This document shows positions 8,105-19,661 of a stretch of DNA of 64,000 nucleotides, one piece after another; position 1 is the stretch's first letter, and each line of letters opens with the position of its first letter. This stretch comes from Paenibacillaceae bacterium (GTDB lineage: Bacteria > Bacillota > Bacilli > Paenibacillales > NBRC-103111), in the NCBI GenBank assembly GCA_029256185.1, contig JAQSYI010000014.1:1-64000 (forward strand), read 5' to 3'. The position numbers and the translations under genes are program-made. The notes under the pieces were generated by a model that saw only the letters and a list, made by a program, of their open reading frames with translations, was not told where the DNA came from and made no database searches.

Positions 8105-9153
8105 ACCAGTCTCCCGGCAGTTCGATTCCGGAGCGCTACTCGCGACAACTGCTCTTCTCCCCTCTCGGACAGGAAGGCCAACTCAGGCTGATGGAGTCGC
8201 GTGTAGCCATAGTGGGCATGGGCGCCTTGGGCACCGTGTTAGCCAATCATATGGTCCGTGCCGGTGTAGGCTATGTGCGTTTAATAGACAGAGATTTTGT
8301 GGAAGAGAGCAATTTGCAGCGGCAGATGCTCTATGAAGAGCGCGACGCCAAGGAATCAAGGCCTAAGGCAGTCGCGGCCGCGGACAGGCTTGGCCGGATC
8401 AATTCCCTGGTCAAGCTTGACGCCCACGTAGCCGATCTCAATCCGGCGAACGGAGAGGAATTGCTCTCCCAAGTGGATCTGGTGCTGGACGGCAGCGACA
8501 ATTTCTCCGTGCGCTTTCTCATCAATGATATCTGCGTCAAGCACGGCATCCCCTGGATCTACGGAGGCGCCGTCAGCGCAAGAGGCGTTGTGATGAATAT
8601 TGTGCCTGGCACAACCCCATGCTTTCGCTGCATGTTCAGCCAGCCTCCCGAGCAAGGAACGGTGGAAACCTGTGATACCGCCGGAGTGATCGGACCCATC
8701 GTTCATGTCGTGGCCTCCTATCAGGCTGCAGAGGCCTTGAAGCTGCTGAGCGGCCGCGGGGAGCAGCTAAACAAAGGAATGCTTCACTTCGACATGTGGC
8801 ATAATTTTCAAGGGTCCGTGGATATGTCCTCCGGTCGGATAGCCGATTGTCCCTGCTGCGGACAACGGAGCTTTGACTACCTGTCGATGGAGCTGGGAAG
8901 CGAATCCATTCAATCTCTGTGCGGCCGCGATTCGGTTCAGATTGTGCCTCTGCGTTCCCGCAGACTGGATCTTGACGAATGGGAGGCATCCTTCAGCAAG
9001 CTTGGCGCAACAGAGCGCAACGCCTTTTTGCTCAAATTCAAGCCCGCGCCGGAGCTGACCCTGGTGCTGTTCCCGGACGGCCGGGCCATTGTCCAGGGAA
9101 CAAGCGATGTGGTCACCGCTAAATCCCTCTATAGCCGGTATGTAGGCATGTAA
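8101..9153 (+). CDS. MoeB/ThiF-type adenylyltransferase
   Basis: 350 residues of the E1-like ThiF/MoeB/HesA family. It shows the nucleotide-binding GMGALG near residue 40, the RQMLYEERD region, a catalytic-type Cys in GTVETCDTAGVIG, and two zinc-binding pairs (CFRC and CPCC). It would adenylate the C-terminal glycine of MoaD so that it can be thiolated. Its ATG overlaps the moaDE stop (ATGA), so the two are translationally coupled. This supports the molybdopterin role rather than thiamin. The tail beyond residue 265 is less conserved and lacks a recognisable rhodanese domain. Confidence 0.9.
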   Translation: MNQSPGSSIPERYSRQLLFSPLGQEGQLRLMESRVAIVGMGALGTVLANHMVRAGVGYVRLIDRDFVEESNLQRQMLYEERDAKESRPKAVAAADRLGRINSLVKLDAHVADLNPANGEELLSQVDLVLDGSDNFSVRFLINDICVKHGIPWIYGGAVSARGVVMNIVPGTTPCFRCMFSQPPEQGTVETCDTAGVIGPIVHVVASYQAAEALKLLSGRGEQLNKGMLHFDMWHNFQGSVDMSSGRIADCPCCGQRSFDYLSMELGSESIQSLCGRDSVQIVPLRSRRLDLDEWEASFSKLGATERNAFLLKFKPAPELTLVLFPDGRAIVQGTSDVVTAKSLYSRYVGM

Positions 9154-9243
9154 TAGGTCCAACGGAAGATTGCCAAGCACTTCCGGTACTGCTACTATAA
9201 CATCATAGACATAGTGCGACCATTTCCGTCATGAGGTGACAGT

Positions 9244-10296
9244 ATGAAAATCCATGTAATGGATTTGCAACCCGGCGATATGCTGAATAAGGATGTTTTT
9301 AACAATTATGGACTTCACGTTCTTTCCGCTCAAACCATCCTCAATAGAGAATGCATTGCCAGACTGCTGTCACACAATATTGATTATATCGATATTGAGC
9401 GTTCCACCGCCAATGTAGAGACCGACAGGCACAACAACCGGCCATTTGATGAGACACCCTCCCTTCATGTGTCTCATGAAGCCAGTTTGTCGGGAATCAG
9501 AACTTTGTTTGGACAATCCCAGGAGGACAACCGGATTGATCCCAAGGTGGTCGATGCCAGCTTCGAGCCCTTGGTGGATTGTTTCCCGTCTGAGACAAGC
9601 TTGGTTTCTCTCATCCTCAATCTGTCCAGCGATGATGAATATACGTACCAGCATAGCGTCCAAGTCGGCGTTCTTTCCTATTATATTTCCAGATGGCTTG
9701 GTTATTCGGAGGAAAAAGCACTGACTGCCGGCAAAGCGGGCTTCCTCCACGATATTGGCAAGAGCCGGATCGATCCCGCGATTCTCTCCAAGCCGGCCAG
9801 ATTGACAGATGAAGAATTCGAAATTATCAAGACCCACCCTGTTCATGGGCATCAGATACTGGTGGAGGCTTATGGTGATAAGTCGCCCATTTCATTGGCA
9901 GCGCTTCAACATCACGAGCGAATGGACGGCAGGGGTTATCCTAAGGGTTTGACGGACAGCCAAATTGACCCCGTCGCCAAAATAGTTGCTGTTGCGGATA
10001 TTTACAGCGCCATGATCTGTTCCAGAGTGTACCAGAAGGAACAGGATATGCTGTTCGTGCTGCAGGAGCTTCACCGTCTGAGCTTTGGGGAAATCGATCC
10101 CCATATTACCCAGACCTTCATCCGGAATATGATACCTAATTTTGTCAGAAAAACTGTCATCTTAACCTCAGGAGAACGCGGTACCATCGTATTGACCAAC
10201 CCTACGGATTTTTTCCGGCCGTTTATCCAGATTGACAACCAATTTTACGATTTATCCGAGCGTCAGGATCTGGTTATTCACAAGATCCTGGTATAA
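9244..10296 (+). CDS. HD-GYP domain cyclic-di-GMP phosphodiesterase-like protein
   Basis: 350 residues, soluble. An N-terminal region (1-120) without a named domain is followed by HD-GYP at about 125-295. HDIGKSRID and HHERMDGRGYPKG are intact. Its layout, C-terminal beta tail (TVILTSGERGTIV) and length match the HD-GYP protein at 3377-4477, so the two are paralogues. A GAGGTGA site lies 6 nt before the ATG. It stands alone after moeB, ending at a hairpin shared with the convergent NlpC gene. Confidence 0.92.
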   Translation: MKIHVMDLQPGDMLNKDVFNNYGLHVLSAQTILNRECIARLLSHNIDYIDIERSTANVETDRHNNRPFDETPSLHVSHEASLSGIRTLFGQSQEDNRIDPKVVDASFEPLVDCFPSETSLVSLILNLSSDDEYTYQHSVQVGVLSYYISRWLGYSEEKALTAGKAGFLHDIGKSRIDPAILSKPARLTDEEFEIIKTHPVHGHQILVEAYGDKSPISLAALQHHERMDGRGYPKGLTDSQIDPVAKIVAVADIYSAMICSRVYQKEQDMLFVLQELHRLSFGEIDPHITQTFIRNMIPNFVRKTVILTSGERGTIVLTNPTDFFRPFIQIDNQFYDLSERQDLVIHKILV

Positions 10297-10312
10297 GTTT
10301 TCTGCATCATTA

Positions 10313-10346
10313 AGAGCCCCGCAGCTGTCGTGCATGCGGGGCTTCT
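10313..10346. terminator. Hairpin between convergent genes
   Basis: Stem AGCCCCGCA / TGCGGGGCT with an 11-nt loop. It lies between the HD-GYP stop and the convergent NlpC/P60 gene. The T tracts are weak on both sides, so its efficiency is uncertain. Confidence 0.6.
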
Positions 10347-10395
10347 ATCTTTATCCTGCATTCTGCAGGTATTCTGGAGGACTTGTTTCCCGCTG

Positions 10396-11484
10396 CTAAT
10401 CCGCGATGCGTTTGGCGTACAAGAACGTCCGCTTCCAGTAAGCTTTGTCAATATTGGTGATTTGGACACCGTCCTTGGGTTCTGGAGAAGAATGTATCAT
10501 ATTCTTGTTGCCGATGTAGATACCAACATGGCCTACCGTCTTATTGGTTTGGAACCGTCCGGGAACATAAAAGAACAACAGATCGCCGACCCTGAGATTG
10601 GATCTGCTTATGCTGTTGCCCAGCTTGGCTTGGGAACGGGCCAACCTTGGCAGGGAAACGCCGTATTTGCCAAACAAGTACTGGGTATAAGACGAGCAGT
10701 CAAACCGGCCGGACTTATCGTACGGATCGGCGCCAAAGTCATATTTCACTCCCAGATACGTGCGCGCCCGGGAGATTAGCGCCGGTATATTGATATCCTT
10801 AAGCGCCGCGGCAGGGACAGCCCCGTCCTCATCTGCCGGAACTCCAGCGGTTGGCTGCTCGTTAGCCGCATTCTTATACGGATCCTCCGCATCATCCCCG
10901 AAGTCCAGATCATCTCCCTGAGGCACAGTGCCGTCCTCATCCACCTTCAATTCCATCTGCTCCGGCGCAGGCTGCAGGATCAAGCATTGCTCCTGCTTGG
11001 CGAAGACGATCTCGTCGCTCAGCAAATCTCCGAGTGCCGCCACAGGCAAATGGGGGATACCGTCGATCAAGATCGGAGCCTTTTTCAACTGCAGCGTATC
11101 CTCTTCCCGTCTGGCCTGGGTGGAGTTCATCCGCACCTCGAATGCTGCATCATTGTCCCCGAATTTCAGCACGGTTTGGTTCTCATCCCAATCCGTCTTG
11201 TAGCCGATAACCTCCATCAGCTTGCTTGCCTGCACGTAATCTTCCCCGTCCACGTACCGCAGCGGCAGGATGCCGTCTGTAGACGTTCCGGTATTCTGAA
11301 GCATGGTAACATTGCCGGCATTGGCCGCAGAAGGGCCGTTGCTCCTGCTGCGTTCTGTCAGGGTATTGGCCTGCTTGGGATATACTCCCGAAGAATCCTT
11401 ATTCCTTCTTGCCCCGCATCCGGAAGTCAATACCAGAGCCGTAGACACCAATATTAATAACGTATTGTGCAAATGCTTCCTCAT
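10396..11484 (-). CDS. NlpC/P60 endopeptidase lipoprotein with copper-amine-oxidase-like N-domain
   Basis: 362 residues. A lipoprotein signal peptide ends in LTSGC (Cys 23), giving an envelope-anchored protein. Residues about 70-170 resemble the copper amine oxidase N-terminal domain common in Paenibacillus surface proteins. An acidic linker follows. Residues about 235-360 are an NlpC/P60 domain with the catalytic Cys in FDCSSYTQ, the His in VGHVGIYIG and a third polar residue in MIHSS. It should cut gamma-D-Glu-diamino acid bonds in cell wall peptides. AAGGAGC lies upstream of the ATG. Confidence 0.9.
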   Translation of the reverse strand: MRKHLHNTLLILVSTALVLTSGCGARRNKDSSGVYPKQANTLTERSRSNGPSAANAGNVTMLQNTGTSTDGILPLRYVDGEDYVQASKLMEVIGYKTDWDENQTVLKFGDNDAAFEVRMNSTQARREEDTLQLKKAPILIDGIPHLPVAALGDLLSDEIVFAKQEQCLILQPAPEQMELKVDEDGTVPQGDDLDFGDDAEDPYKNAANEQPTAGVPADEDGAVPAAALKDINIPALISRARTYLGVKYDFGADPYDKSGRFDCSSYTQYLFGKYGVSLPRLARSQAKLGNSISRSNLRVGDLLFFYVPGRFQTNKTVGHVGIYIGNKNMIHSSPEPKDGVQITNIDKAYWKRTFLYAKRIAD

Positions 11485-11609
11485 TTTAAAGCTCCTTCTT
11501 CCCTTTGGAGTATGTTCTCCCTATAGATTCAGGCAAGGAAGCAGCATTTATACTGGTAAAATTCCGGCAATGGTTAAATCCCCTCCGTCAGGGGCATATT
11601 CCACATTAC

Positions 11610-12630
11610 TTAATCATTGGCGGACATGGCCTTATGATAAGCTTGGTCAGCTTTGTCCAGCCATTTCATCGCCTCGTCGTAATTCTTGTCACCCTTGCGG
11701 GTTGCGATTACACTAATGGAGGCAGAGGCAATGTTCCCTCCTACTCCCGAGCCGTATGCCCAAACTCCCTGCAAAAGAACCGGTACATTGTAGGTTGCCG
11801 TTCCCTCTACAACAGCTACCATGCCTTCAATGGAGGACATGACGTCACCGGTAAATTCCCCCAATTTGAATTTTGCATCCTCAAAATTTTCCCTCGATAG
11901 TTGCATATAACTATGGGCTGTCTCCATACTGGAAATATACTGGGCAATATAAGTGAATGATTTGCTTACTCGTTCAAGAATCACCGCAGCCTCTGCTCTT
12001 GTAGCATACCCGTTAGGATTAAGCAGTTTCCGTCATCCCATTGATAATATGCCAGCTGTAGGCTCCTGCGATCTGGTGAGAATAAGGACTTGAGCTGATG
12101 TCGGTAAAAGGAGTAGCGGATCCCGCCCCGATATTCAGCATCCGATAGGCATAATAAGCCATTTCATCCCGCCGGATCGGCGTATCCGGGTTAAACGGCT
12201 TCTCCTCGTTGGGAATAATGCCTTTCTGCGTGGCAACGACTATATAAGGGTAAAACCAGTCGGAAGAAAACACGTCAGTAAAAGCCGCCTCGCTGATTTT
12301 GCATAATTGGAAAGTAACCTCTTCTGTGGGCTTGTACCCCCAATGATGAATCCCGGCAACAGCTACCAGCATTTTCACAAATTGTGCTCTTGTAACCTTG
12401 CTGTCGGGCTCGAATATTCCTTCCCCAACTCCCGATATAACCTCTTTGCCGGTCAAAAGCTCAATGCTGGACTTCGCCCAGTGGTTATCGGGCACATCCT
12501 TGAACGTAACGGTTGCGCCAATACCGCTTGAGCCGGAATCCGATTGAAGATCGTAGTTGGCATAAGCTGCAGGCATAGCCAAAGCAAAAACAAAAAGCAT
12601 CACCAATAATAAAGACAGACTCCGTTTCAA
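11610..12630 (-). pseudogene. S-layer homology (SLH) protein, frameshifted
   Basis: A TTG start at 12630 (7 nt after GGGAGAG) gives a signal peptide ending in AAYA, then SLH repeats (FKDVPDNHWAKSSIELL..., FTDVFSSDWFYPYI..., FTDISSSPYSHQ...). The third repeat breaks off at NGMTETA followed by TAA near 12019. In the -1 frame the reading continues with LNPNGYATRAEAAVILERV, the missing second half of that SLH repeat, and then a 115-residue tail ending at 11610. Removing one A from the GAAA run restores the frame. So this is either a recent one-base mutation or a sequencing error. The C-terminal tail has no recognised domain. Confidence 0.82.
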
Positions 12631-12762
12631 GATGCCACTCTCCCGATTTTTTATGTATTTTTTATCTTTGCTGTATATAAATATATTGTTTCTGTGATTA
12701 TATGGCAATAAGGGTTGCTAAAGCGAGCTGGTTGCGCACGAATTGAGGGGCTTGTCTCCGGC

Positions 12763-12801
12763 AAAAAAATTCCCCCGCAAGCCGAAGCCCGCAGGGGAAT
12801 T
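12763..12801 (-). terminator. suf operon terminator
   Basis: On the minus strand: stem AATTCCCCTGCGGGC paired with GCTTGCGGGGGAATT, then a run of seven T. It lies 23 bp past the sufB stop. A textbook intrinsic terminator. Confidence 0.92.
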
Positions 12802-12823
12802 GATTGGCGAGGATGGGATACCG

Positions 12824-14224
12824 TTACCCGATAGAGCCTTCCATCTCGAACTTGATAAGACGGTTCATTTCTACCGCGTATTCCATGGGCAGCTCCTTGG
12901 TGAAGGGCTCGATGAAGCCCATGACGATCATCTGGGTGGCCTCCGCCTCGGTCAATCCCCGGCTCATCAGATAAAAGAGCTGATCCTCCGACACCTTGGA
13001 CACCGTGGCCTCATGCTCCAGAGTAATATTGTCGTTCAGAATCTCATTGAACGGAATCGTATCCGAGGTGGATTGCTTATCCATAATCAGCGTGTCACAC
13101 TTGATATTGGCCTTGGAGCCTTGGGAATTGCGTCCAAAGGAGGATAATCCCCGGTAAGTTACTTTGCCGCCGTGCTTGGAGATGGACTTGGATACGATGG
13201 TGGAGGTGGTTTCCGGTGCCAGATGAACCATCTTGGCACCCGCATCCTGATGCTGGCCCTTGCCGGCGACGGCGATGGACAGAACACTGCCCTTGGCGCC
13301 GCGGCCCTTCAAGATAACCGCGGGATATTTCATCGTCAGCTTGGAGCCGATGTTGCCGTCCACCCATTCCATTGTGGCGTTCTCTTCCGCTACAGCACGC
13401 TTGGTCACCAGATTGTAGATGTTGGGCGCCCAGTTCTGGATAGTCGTGTAGCGGACCCGTGCATTCTTCAGACACAGGATCTCCACCACAGCGCTATGCA
13501 GAGAATTGGTGCTGTATACCGGAGCCGTACAGCCTTCCACATAGTGTACGAAGCTGTCTTCGTCGGCAATGATCAATGTCCGTTCAAACTGGCCCATATT
13601 CTCGGAATTGATCCGGAAATAAGCCTGCAGCGGCACCTCGCACTTAACGCCCTTCGGCACATAGATGAAGCTGCCCCCGGACCACACGGCGCTGTTCAGC
13701 GCGGCGAACTTATTGTCAGCCGCGGGAATAACCGTGCTGAAATATTTGCGGAACAGCTCAGGATGCTCCCGGAGCGCCGTATCCGTATCGGTGAAGATTA
13801 CACCCTGCTCTTCCAGATCCTTCTGCATGCTGTGATAGACAACCTCGGATTCGTACTGGGCTGAGACACCGGCCAGGAACTTTTGCTCGGCTTCGGGAAT
13901 CCCCAGCTTGTCGAAGGTTTCCTTGATTTCCGAAGGAACCTCCTCCCAGGTTTTCCCCTGCTTCTCGGCAGGCTTCACATAATACTGGATATCGTTGAAG
14001 TCCAGATCATCCAGATTGCCCCCCCAGCGGGGCAAGGGCATTTTGTTGAACAGGGCCAGGGATTTCAGCCGAAACTCCAGCATCCACTCCGGCTCATTCT
14101 TCATCCGCGATATTTCAGTTACAATTTCAGGTGTGAGTCCCTTGCCGCTTTGGAACACGGATTGGTGCTCATCACGAAACCCATATTTATAATCTTCCAT
14201 TTCGGGCATTTGCTTCGCCATCAT
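12824..14224 (-). CDS. sufB: Fe-S cluster assembly scaffold SufB
   Basis: 466 residues, the normal SufB length. It is part of the SufBCD scaffold on which [4Fe-4S] clusters are built. Recognisable stretches include [19 protein letters not shown], and [22 protein letters not shown], with the C-terminal RGLTEAEA motif. It is the last gene of sufCDSUB, 117 bp after sufU, the only sizeable gap in the operon. That gap carries a duplicated leader motif. AGGAGGGATAC precedes the tandem ATGs (14224 and 14221). Confidence 0.97.
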   Translation of the reverse strand: MMAKQMPEMEDYKYGFRDEHQSVFQSGKGLTPEIVTEISRMKNEPEWMLEFRLKSLALFNKMPLPRWGGNLDDLDFNDIQYYVKPAEKQGKTWEEVPSEIKETFDKLGIPEAEQKFLAGVSAQYESEVVYHSMQKDLEEQGVIFTDTDTALREHPELFRKYFSTVIPAADNKFAALNSAVWSGGSFIYVPKGVKCEVPLQAYFRINSENMGQFERTLIIADEDSFVHYVEGCTAPVYSTNSLHSAVVEILCLKNARVRYTTIQNWAPNIYNLVTKRAVAEENATMEWVDGNIGSKLTMKYPAVILKGRGAKGSVLSIAVAGKGQHQDAGAKMVHLAPETTSTIVSKSISKHGGKVTYRGLSSFGRNSQGSKANIKCDTLIMDKQSTSDTIPFNEILNDNITLEHEATVSKVSEDQLFYLMSRGLTEAEATQMIVMGFIEPFTKELPMEYAVEMNRLIKFEMEGSIG

Positions 14225-14233
14225 GTATCCCTC

Positions 14234-14314
14234 CTAAGAGTTTTCTTTTTGGAAAACTGGCTTCGTAAGCATAAGCTTTGAGTTTTCTTTTTGGAAAACT
14301 GGCTTCGTAAGCAT
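14234..14314 (-). promoter_or_regulatory. sufB leader: duplicated 42-bp unit with a 26-codon leader ORF
   Basis: Two identical 35-bp segments (14238-14272 and 14280-14314) lie 42 bp apart between sufU and sufB. Read with the gene they encode MLTKPVFQKENS twice, joined by KL, in one open frame. The frame ends at a TAG that lies inside the sufB ribosome binding site (TTAGGAGG). The ATG of the second unit is preceded by AAGCTT where the SD would be. The motif matches the moaDE and DUF1802 leaders (MLPMQFF, MLPKQVF). No good SD precedes the first ATG, so translation is unproven. Confidence 0.75.
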
Positions 14315-14341
14315 TGACACTAAAGTTTTCCGTCAGCAAAC

Positions 14342-17283
<2,942 letters not shown>

Positions 17284-17284
<1 letters not shown>

Positions 17285-17346
17285 TAATGGTTCCTCCTCG
17301 AGGCTTTCTTTCCGCCAGGAAAGCTGGCATGAAGTAAGCAATCCAT
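17284..17346 (-). other. Possible leader ORF between sufC and sufD
   Basis: ATG at 17346, 1 nt after the sufC stop, opens a 20-codon frame (MDCLLHASFPGGKK...) that ends at TAATG, sharing bases with the sufD ATG. At the DNA level the stretch ATTGCTTACTTCATGCCAGC resembles the sufB leader (AATGCTTACGAAGCCAGT), so it may be a decayed copy of the same leader element. No SD of its own is visible. A chance frame is quite possible. Confidence 0.35.
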
Positions 17347-17347
17347 G

Positions 17348-18136
17348 TTATACTCCTTGACCGACGGTTTCGTCGACAATGCCAAGCTCTTCCTTAATCC
17401 CGTCGTACCCCTCGTTCTCCAGGCGCTCAGCCAGTTCTGGCCCGCCGGACTTAACGATGGTGCCCTGCATCATCACATGCACGAAATCGGGCTTCACGTA
17501 ATTCAGCATCCGCTGGTAGTGGGTAATGATCAGGAAGCCCCGGTCCGGGCTTCTCATAGCGTTGACGCCATTGGCTACGATCTTCAAGGCATCGATATCC
17601 AGGCCGGAGTCGATCTCATCGAGAATGACAATCTTCGGCTCAATCAGCATCATCTGCAGAATTTCATTGCGCTTCTTCTCCCCGCCGGAGAAGCCTTCAT
17701 TCAGATAACGGTGGGCAAATTCGGGGTTCATCTCCAGTTCCTTCATCTTCGCTTCCATCTGGCGGATGAACTTGATCAGGGAAATCTCGTTGCCCTCGCC
17801 GCGGCGGGCGTTAATGGCACTCCGCAAGAAGTCGGAGTTGGTGACCCCTGTAATCTCACTGGGATATTGCATCGCCAGGAACAGACCTGCGCGGGCGCGC
17901 TCATCCACAGCCATCTCCAGCACATCTTCCCCGTCGAGGGTAATCGTCCCTTCGGTCACCTCATATTTGGGATGGCCCATCAGAGCGGAGGACAAGGTGC
18001 TTTTGCCAGTACCGTTGGGTCCCATAATGGCATGAACTTCTCCGCCTTTAATCTCCAAACTCAGTCCCTTGACAATCTCCTTGCCTTCAATAGCGGCCTT
18101 CAAACCGCTGATCGTTAATACTGGGCTATTAGACAT
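17348..18136 (-). CDS. sufC: Fe-S assembly ATPase SufC
   Basis: 262 residues, an ABC-type ATPase that powers the SufBCD scaffold. Walker A GPNGTGKST (about 36-44), ABC signature FSGGEKKRNE, Walker B IVILDEIDSGLD and the H-loop ITHYQR are all present. First gene of the operon. AGGGAACC lies before the ATG, and about 100 bp of AT-rich promoter region lies upstream. Confidence 0.97.
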   Translation of the reverse strand: MSNSPVLTISGLKAAIEGKEIVKGLSLEIKGGEVHAIMGPNGTGKSTLSSALMGHPKYEVTEGTITLDGEDVLEMAVDERARAGLFLAMQYPSEITGVTNSDFLRSAINARRGEGNEISLIKFIRQMEAKMKELEMNPEFAHRYLNEGFSGGEKKRNEILQMMLIEPKIVILDEIDSGLDIDALKIVANGVNAMRSPDRGFLIITHYQRMLNYVKPDFVHVMMQGTIVKSGGPELAERLENEGYDGIKEELGIVDETVGQGV

Positions 18137-18195
18137 GGCTGGTTCCCTCCGGATACTTTTGATTTAATTTATCATTAATTTGTAACAATTTCTGT

Positions 18196-18256
18196 TGATT
18201 ATCAGTGATTCTCATTCGATTGTTATTATTATAGCGTACTTGCTGCTTGAAAATAA
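18196..18256 (-). promoter_or_regulatory. Likely suf promoter with an iron- or redox-box-like sequence
   Basis: On the minus strand a -10 TATAAT (18233-18228) has a poor -35 TTATTT (18256-18251) 17 nt upstream. Just downstream, around the expected start point, is TGAGAATCACTGATAATCA (18214-18196), which carries two TGAnAAT half sites as in Fur-family boxes. It does not match the 7-1-7 Fur palindrome well. Promoter placement is an inference; the regulator is not established. Confidence 0.4.
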
Positions 18257-18357
18257 AGGGCATGCGTCAAATTTTTTAAACTTTTTTGTTTGTAAAGTTT
18301 ACTTGTTTGTAATGAAACGAATTATCATCACATTTATGACACAATTTCCGATTTACA

Positions 18358-18416
18358 GAAAAAGCCCGGTGGCTGCCATCGGCTGGCTCAACCTGCCGCG
18401 GCGCTCCCGGGCTTTC
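18358..18416 (-). terminator. Terminator of the DUF1802 gene
   Basis: On the minus strand: stem AAAGCCCGG...CCGGGCTTT, with an inner GC-rich arm and a short T run after it. It lies 37 bp past the DUF1802 stop. Confidence 0.8.
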
Positions 18417-18452
18417 ATTGTTTGGATCACGACCGGCACAGGCGGATAAAAC

Positions 18453-19052
18453 CTATGCTTCCGCGCTGAAGGAACGTTTGAGGGCGCCTCTGATCTCCTG
18501 GACCCTGGCGTTGAACTCCGCATCGTCCAATACGGGATGCATATTGATCTTTGGTATGGGATCCGGAATCCTTACCCAGGATTTACACCCCAGATACTCA
18601 TCTGCGATAGGCAGCTTGACAATCTGCTCCAGTTCATAGACCCGCAGCAGCAGCAGATGCAGCGGACTGGTCTTCTTCCATTTAAGACGCTCCTCGGCGA
18701 AGGTATCGGTCCAGATATGGAACCGGCTCAAGCGGTTCAATTCTTCCTGGTCCGCAATTTCTATATCCTCCACTACATGAGCGTATACCGTCAGGGGAAC
18801 GGTAGTATCGTCGGCGCTCCAGCCGTCCATCGCCTGGTCCAGCGCCTCCCGGTAAGCCTCCTTGACCAGCTCTTTCTTCTGGTGCTCGTAAGTGGGATAT
18901 AAGTAGAAGTCGTGGCTTTCCAGTTGAAAATCCCTTGTTTCCTCCACAATTCCGCCCTTGCGCAGCACCAGTATCTGCCCGCCTTCCCTGAGGGCTTTGA
19001 TGGCAACCGCCCACTCCTTCAGCGCAATCGGATTATTATCTGAATATTCCAT
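18453..19052 (-). CDS. DUF1802 family protein
   Basis: 199 residues. The whole length resembles DUF1802, a cytoplasmic family of unknown function. It starts ALKEWAVAIKALREGGQILVLRKGGI and keeps the FHIWTDTFAEERL block. No catalytic motif is evident. It has its own terminator and a leader region with the ML(P/T) motif. It lies between suf and purT without an obvious functional link. AAAGGAGGATGACCT precedes the ATG. Confidence 0.85.
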   Translation of the reverse strand: MEYSDNNPIALKEWAVAIKALREGGQILVLRKGGIVEETRDFQLESHDFYLYPTYEHQKKELVKEAYREALDQAMDGWSADDTTVPLTVYAHVVEDIEIADQEELNRLSRFHIWTDTFAEERLKWKKTSPLHLLLLRVYELEQIVKLPIADEYLGCKSWVRIPDPIPKINMHPVLDDAEFNARVQEIRGALKRSFSAEA

Positions 19053-19130
19053 AGGTCATCCTCCTTTAGAGTTTGAGTTCAATAATGCACAAGGCAGCTA
19101 TGGCGAAAAACTTGCTTTGGCAGCATCGCT
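19053..19130 (-). promoter_or_regulatory. DUF1802 leader with 15-codon ML-motif ORF
   Basis: On the minus strand ATG 19126 encodes MLPKQVFRHSCLVHY and stops at TGA (19079-19081). GAACTCAAACTCTAAAGGAGG, the gene's SD region, follows. The start and the trailing AACTC resemble the moaDE leader (MLPMQFF...AACTCAAAAC) and the sufB leader (MLTKPVF...AAAACTC). This is a single copy, not tandem. No SD is visible for the leader ORF. Confidence 0.6.
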
Positions 19131-19320
19131 TTTACATTAATTATATATTTATAACTATTATATATATAATAACCGCTATGAAGCAAATGAAGCCTGCTAT
19201 ACGGACAACTTGGACCAAATAACGCCAACCCATCCAGCGGTTCGCCGAATAGGGTCCTGTTTTTTTATCAATGCTAAAGGAGCTAAGAAATCTAATCTTA
19301 TCTTAAAGGAGAGAGCAAAC

Positions 19321-19491
19321 ATGCGTGAAGGACTTATTCCAACTGTATTAGGAACTGCGGTAACGGCAACGGGAGCTGCATTCAGGGGCAAATATCCTAT
19401 GGTTTCCACCGCGGTAATGGGCTTCGGTCTGGCGCACATGGTGCTGGGAGCCATTGATCTGGTGGAGCACAGAAAACATACGGTGCTCTAA
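19321..19491 (+). CDS. Small membrane protein, function unknown
   Basis: 56 residues from ATG 19321, with AAAGGAGAGAG 6 nt upstream; a longer in-frame start at 19210 has no binding site. Two hydrophobic stretches (about 4-20 and 28-44, glycine- and alanine-rich) with a short basic turn (RGK) suggest a two-helix hairpin in the membrane. The tail is charged (DLVEHRKH). A terminator follows directly, so it is a stand-alone gene. I do not recognise a characterised homologue. Confidence 0.75.
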   Translation: MREGLIPTVLGTAVTATGAAFRGKYPMVSTAVMGFGLAHMVLGAIDLVEHRKHTVL

Positions 19492-19508
19492 GGCTTATCC
19501 GGTAATGC

Positions 19509-19559
19509 AACAAAGAAGCAGACGGCTGCCAAGGAAAAGGCGCGCTGCTTCTTTGTTTT
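19509..19559 (+). terminator. Terminator of the small membrane protein gene
   Basis: Stem CAAAGAAGCAG / CTGCTTCTTTG with an inner GGCTGCC/GGCGCG part, followed by TTTTA. Confidence 0.85.
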
Positions 19560-19595
19560 ACGTAAATGCCGGTTTGGCATTTTCATTCGGGGGCT

Positions 19596-19646
19596 CCCCC
19601 AAAAGTACCCGGATTTTGCTTCGGGGCATCTCGTCACTTTTGGGGG
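19596..19646. repeat. Inverted repeat downstream of purT
   Basis: Perfect 11-bp arms CCCCCAAAAGT and ACTTTTGGGGG around a 29-nt loop, 16 bp past the purT stop. No T tract follows, so it could be an mRNA 3'-end hairpin rather than a standard terminator. Confidence 0.65.
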
Positions 19647-19661
19647 AATGTTTTTTGCATC

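Noticed and set aside
18196-18214. Definite Fur box at the suf promoter
   Set aside because: Only half sites match; the 7-1-7 palindrome does not fit, so it is kept as a weak candidate.
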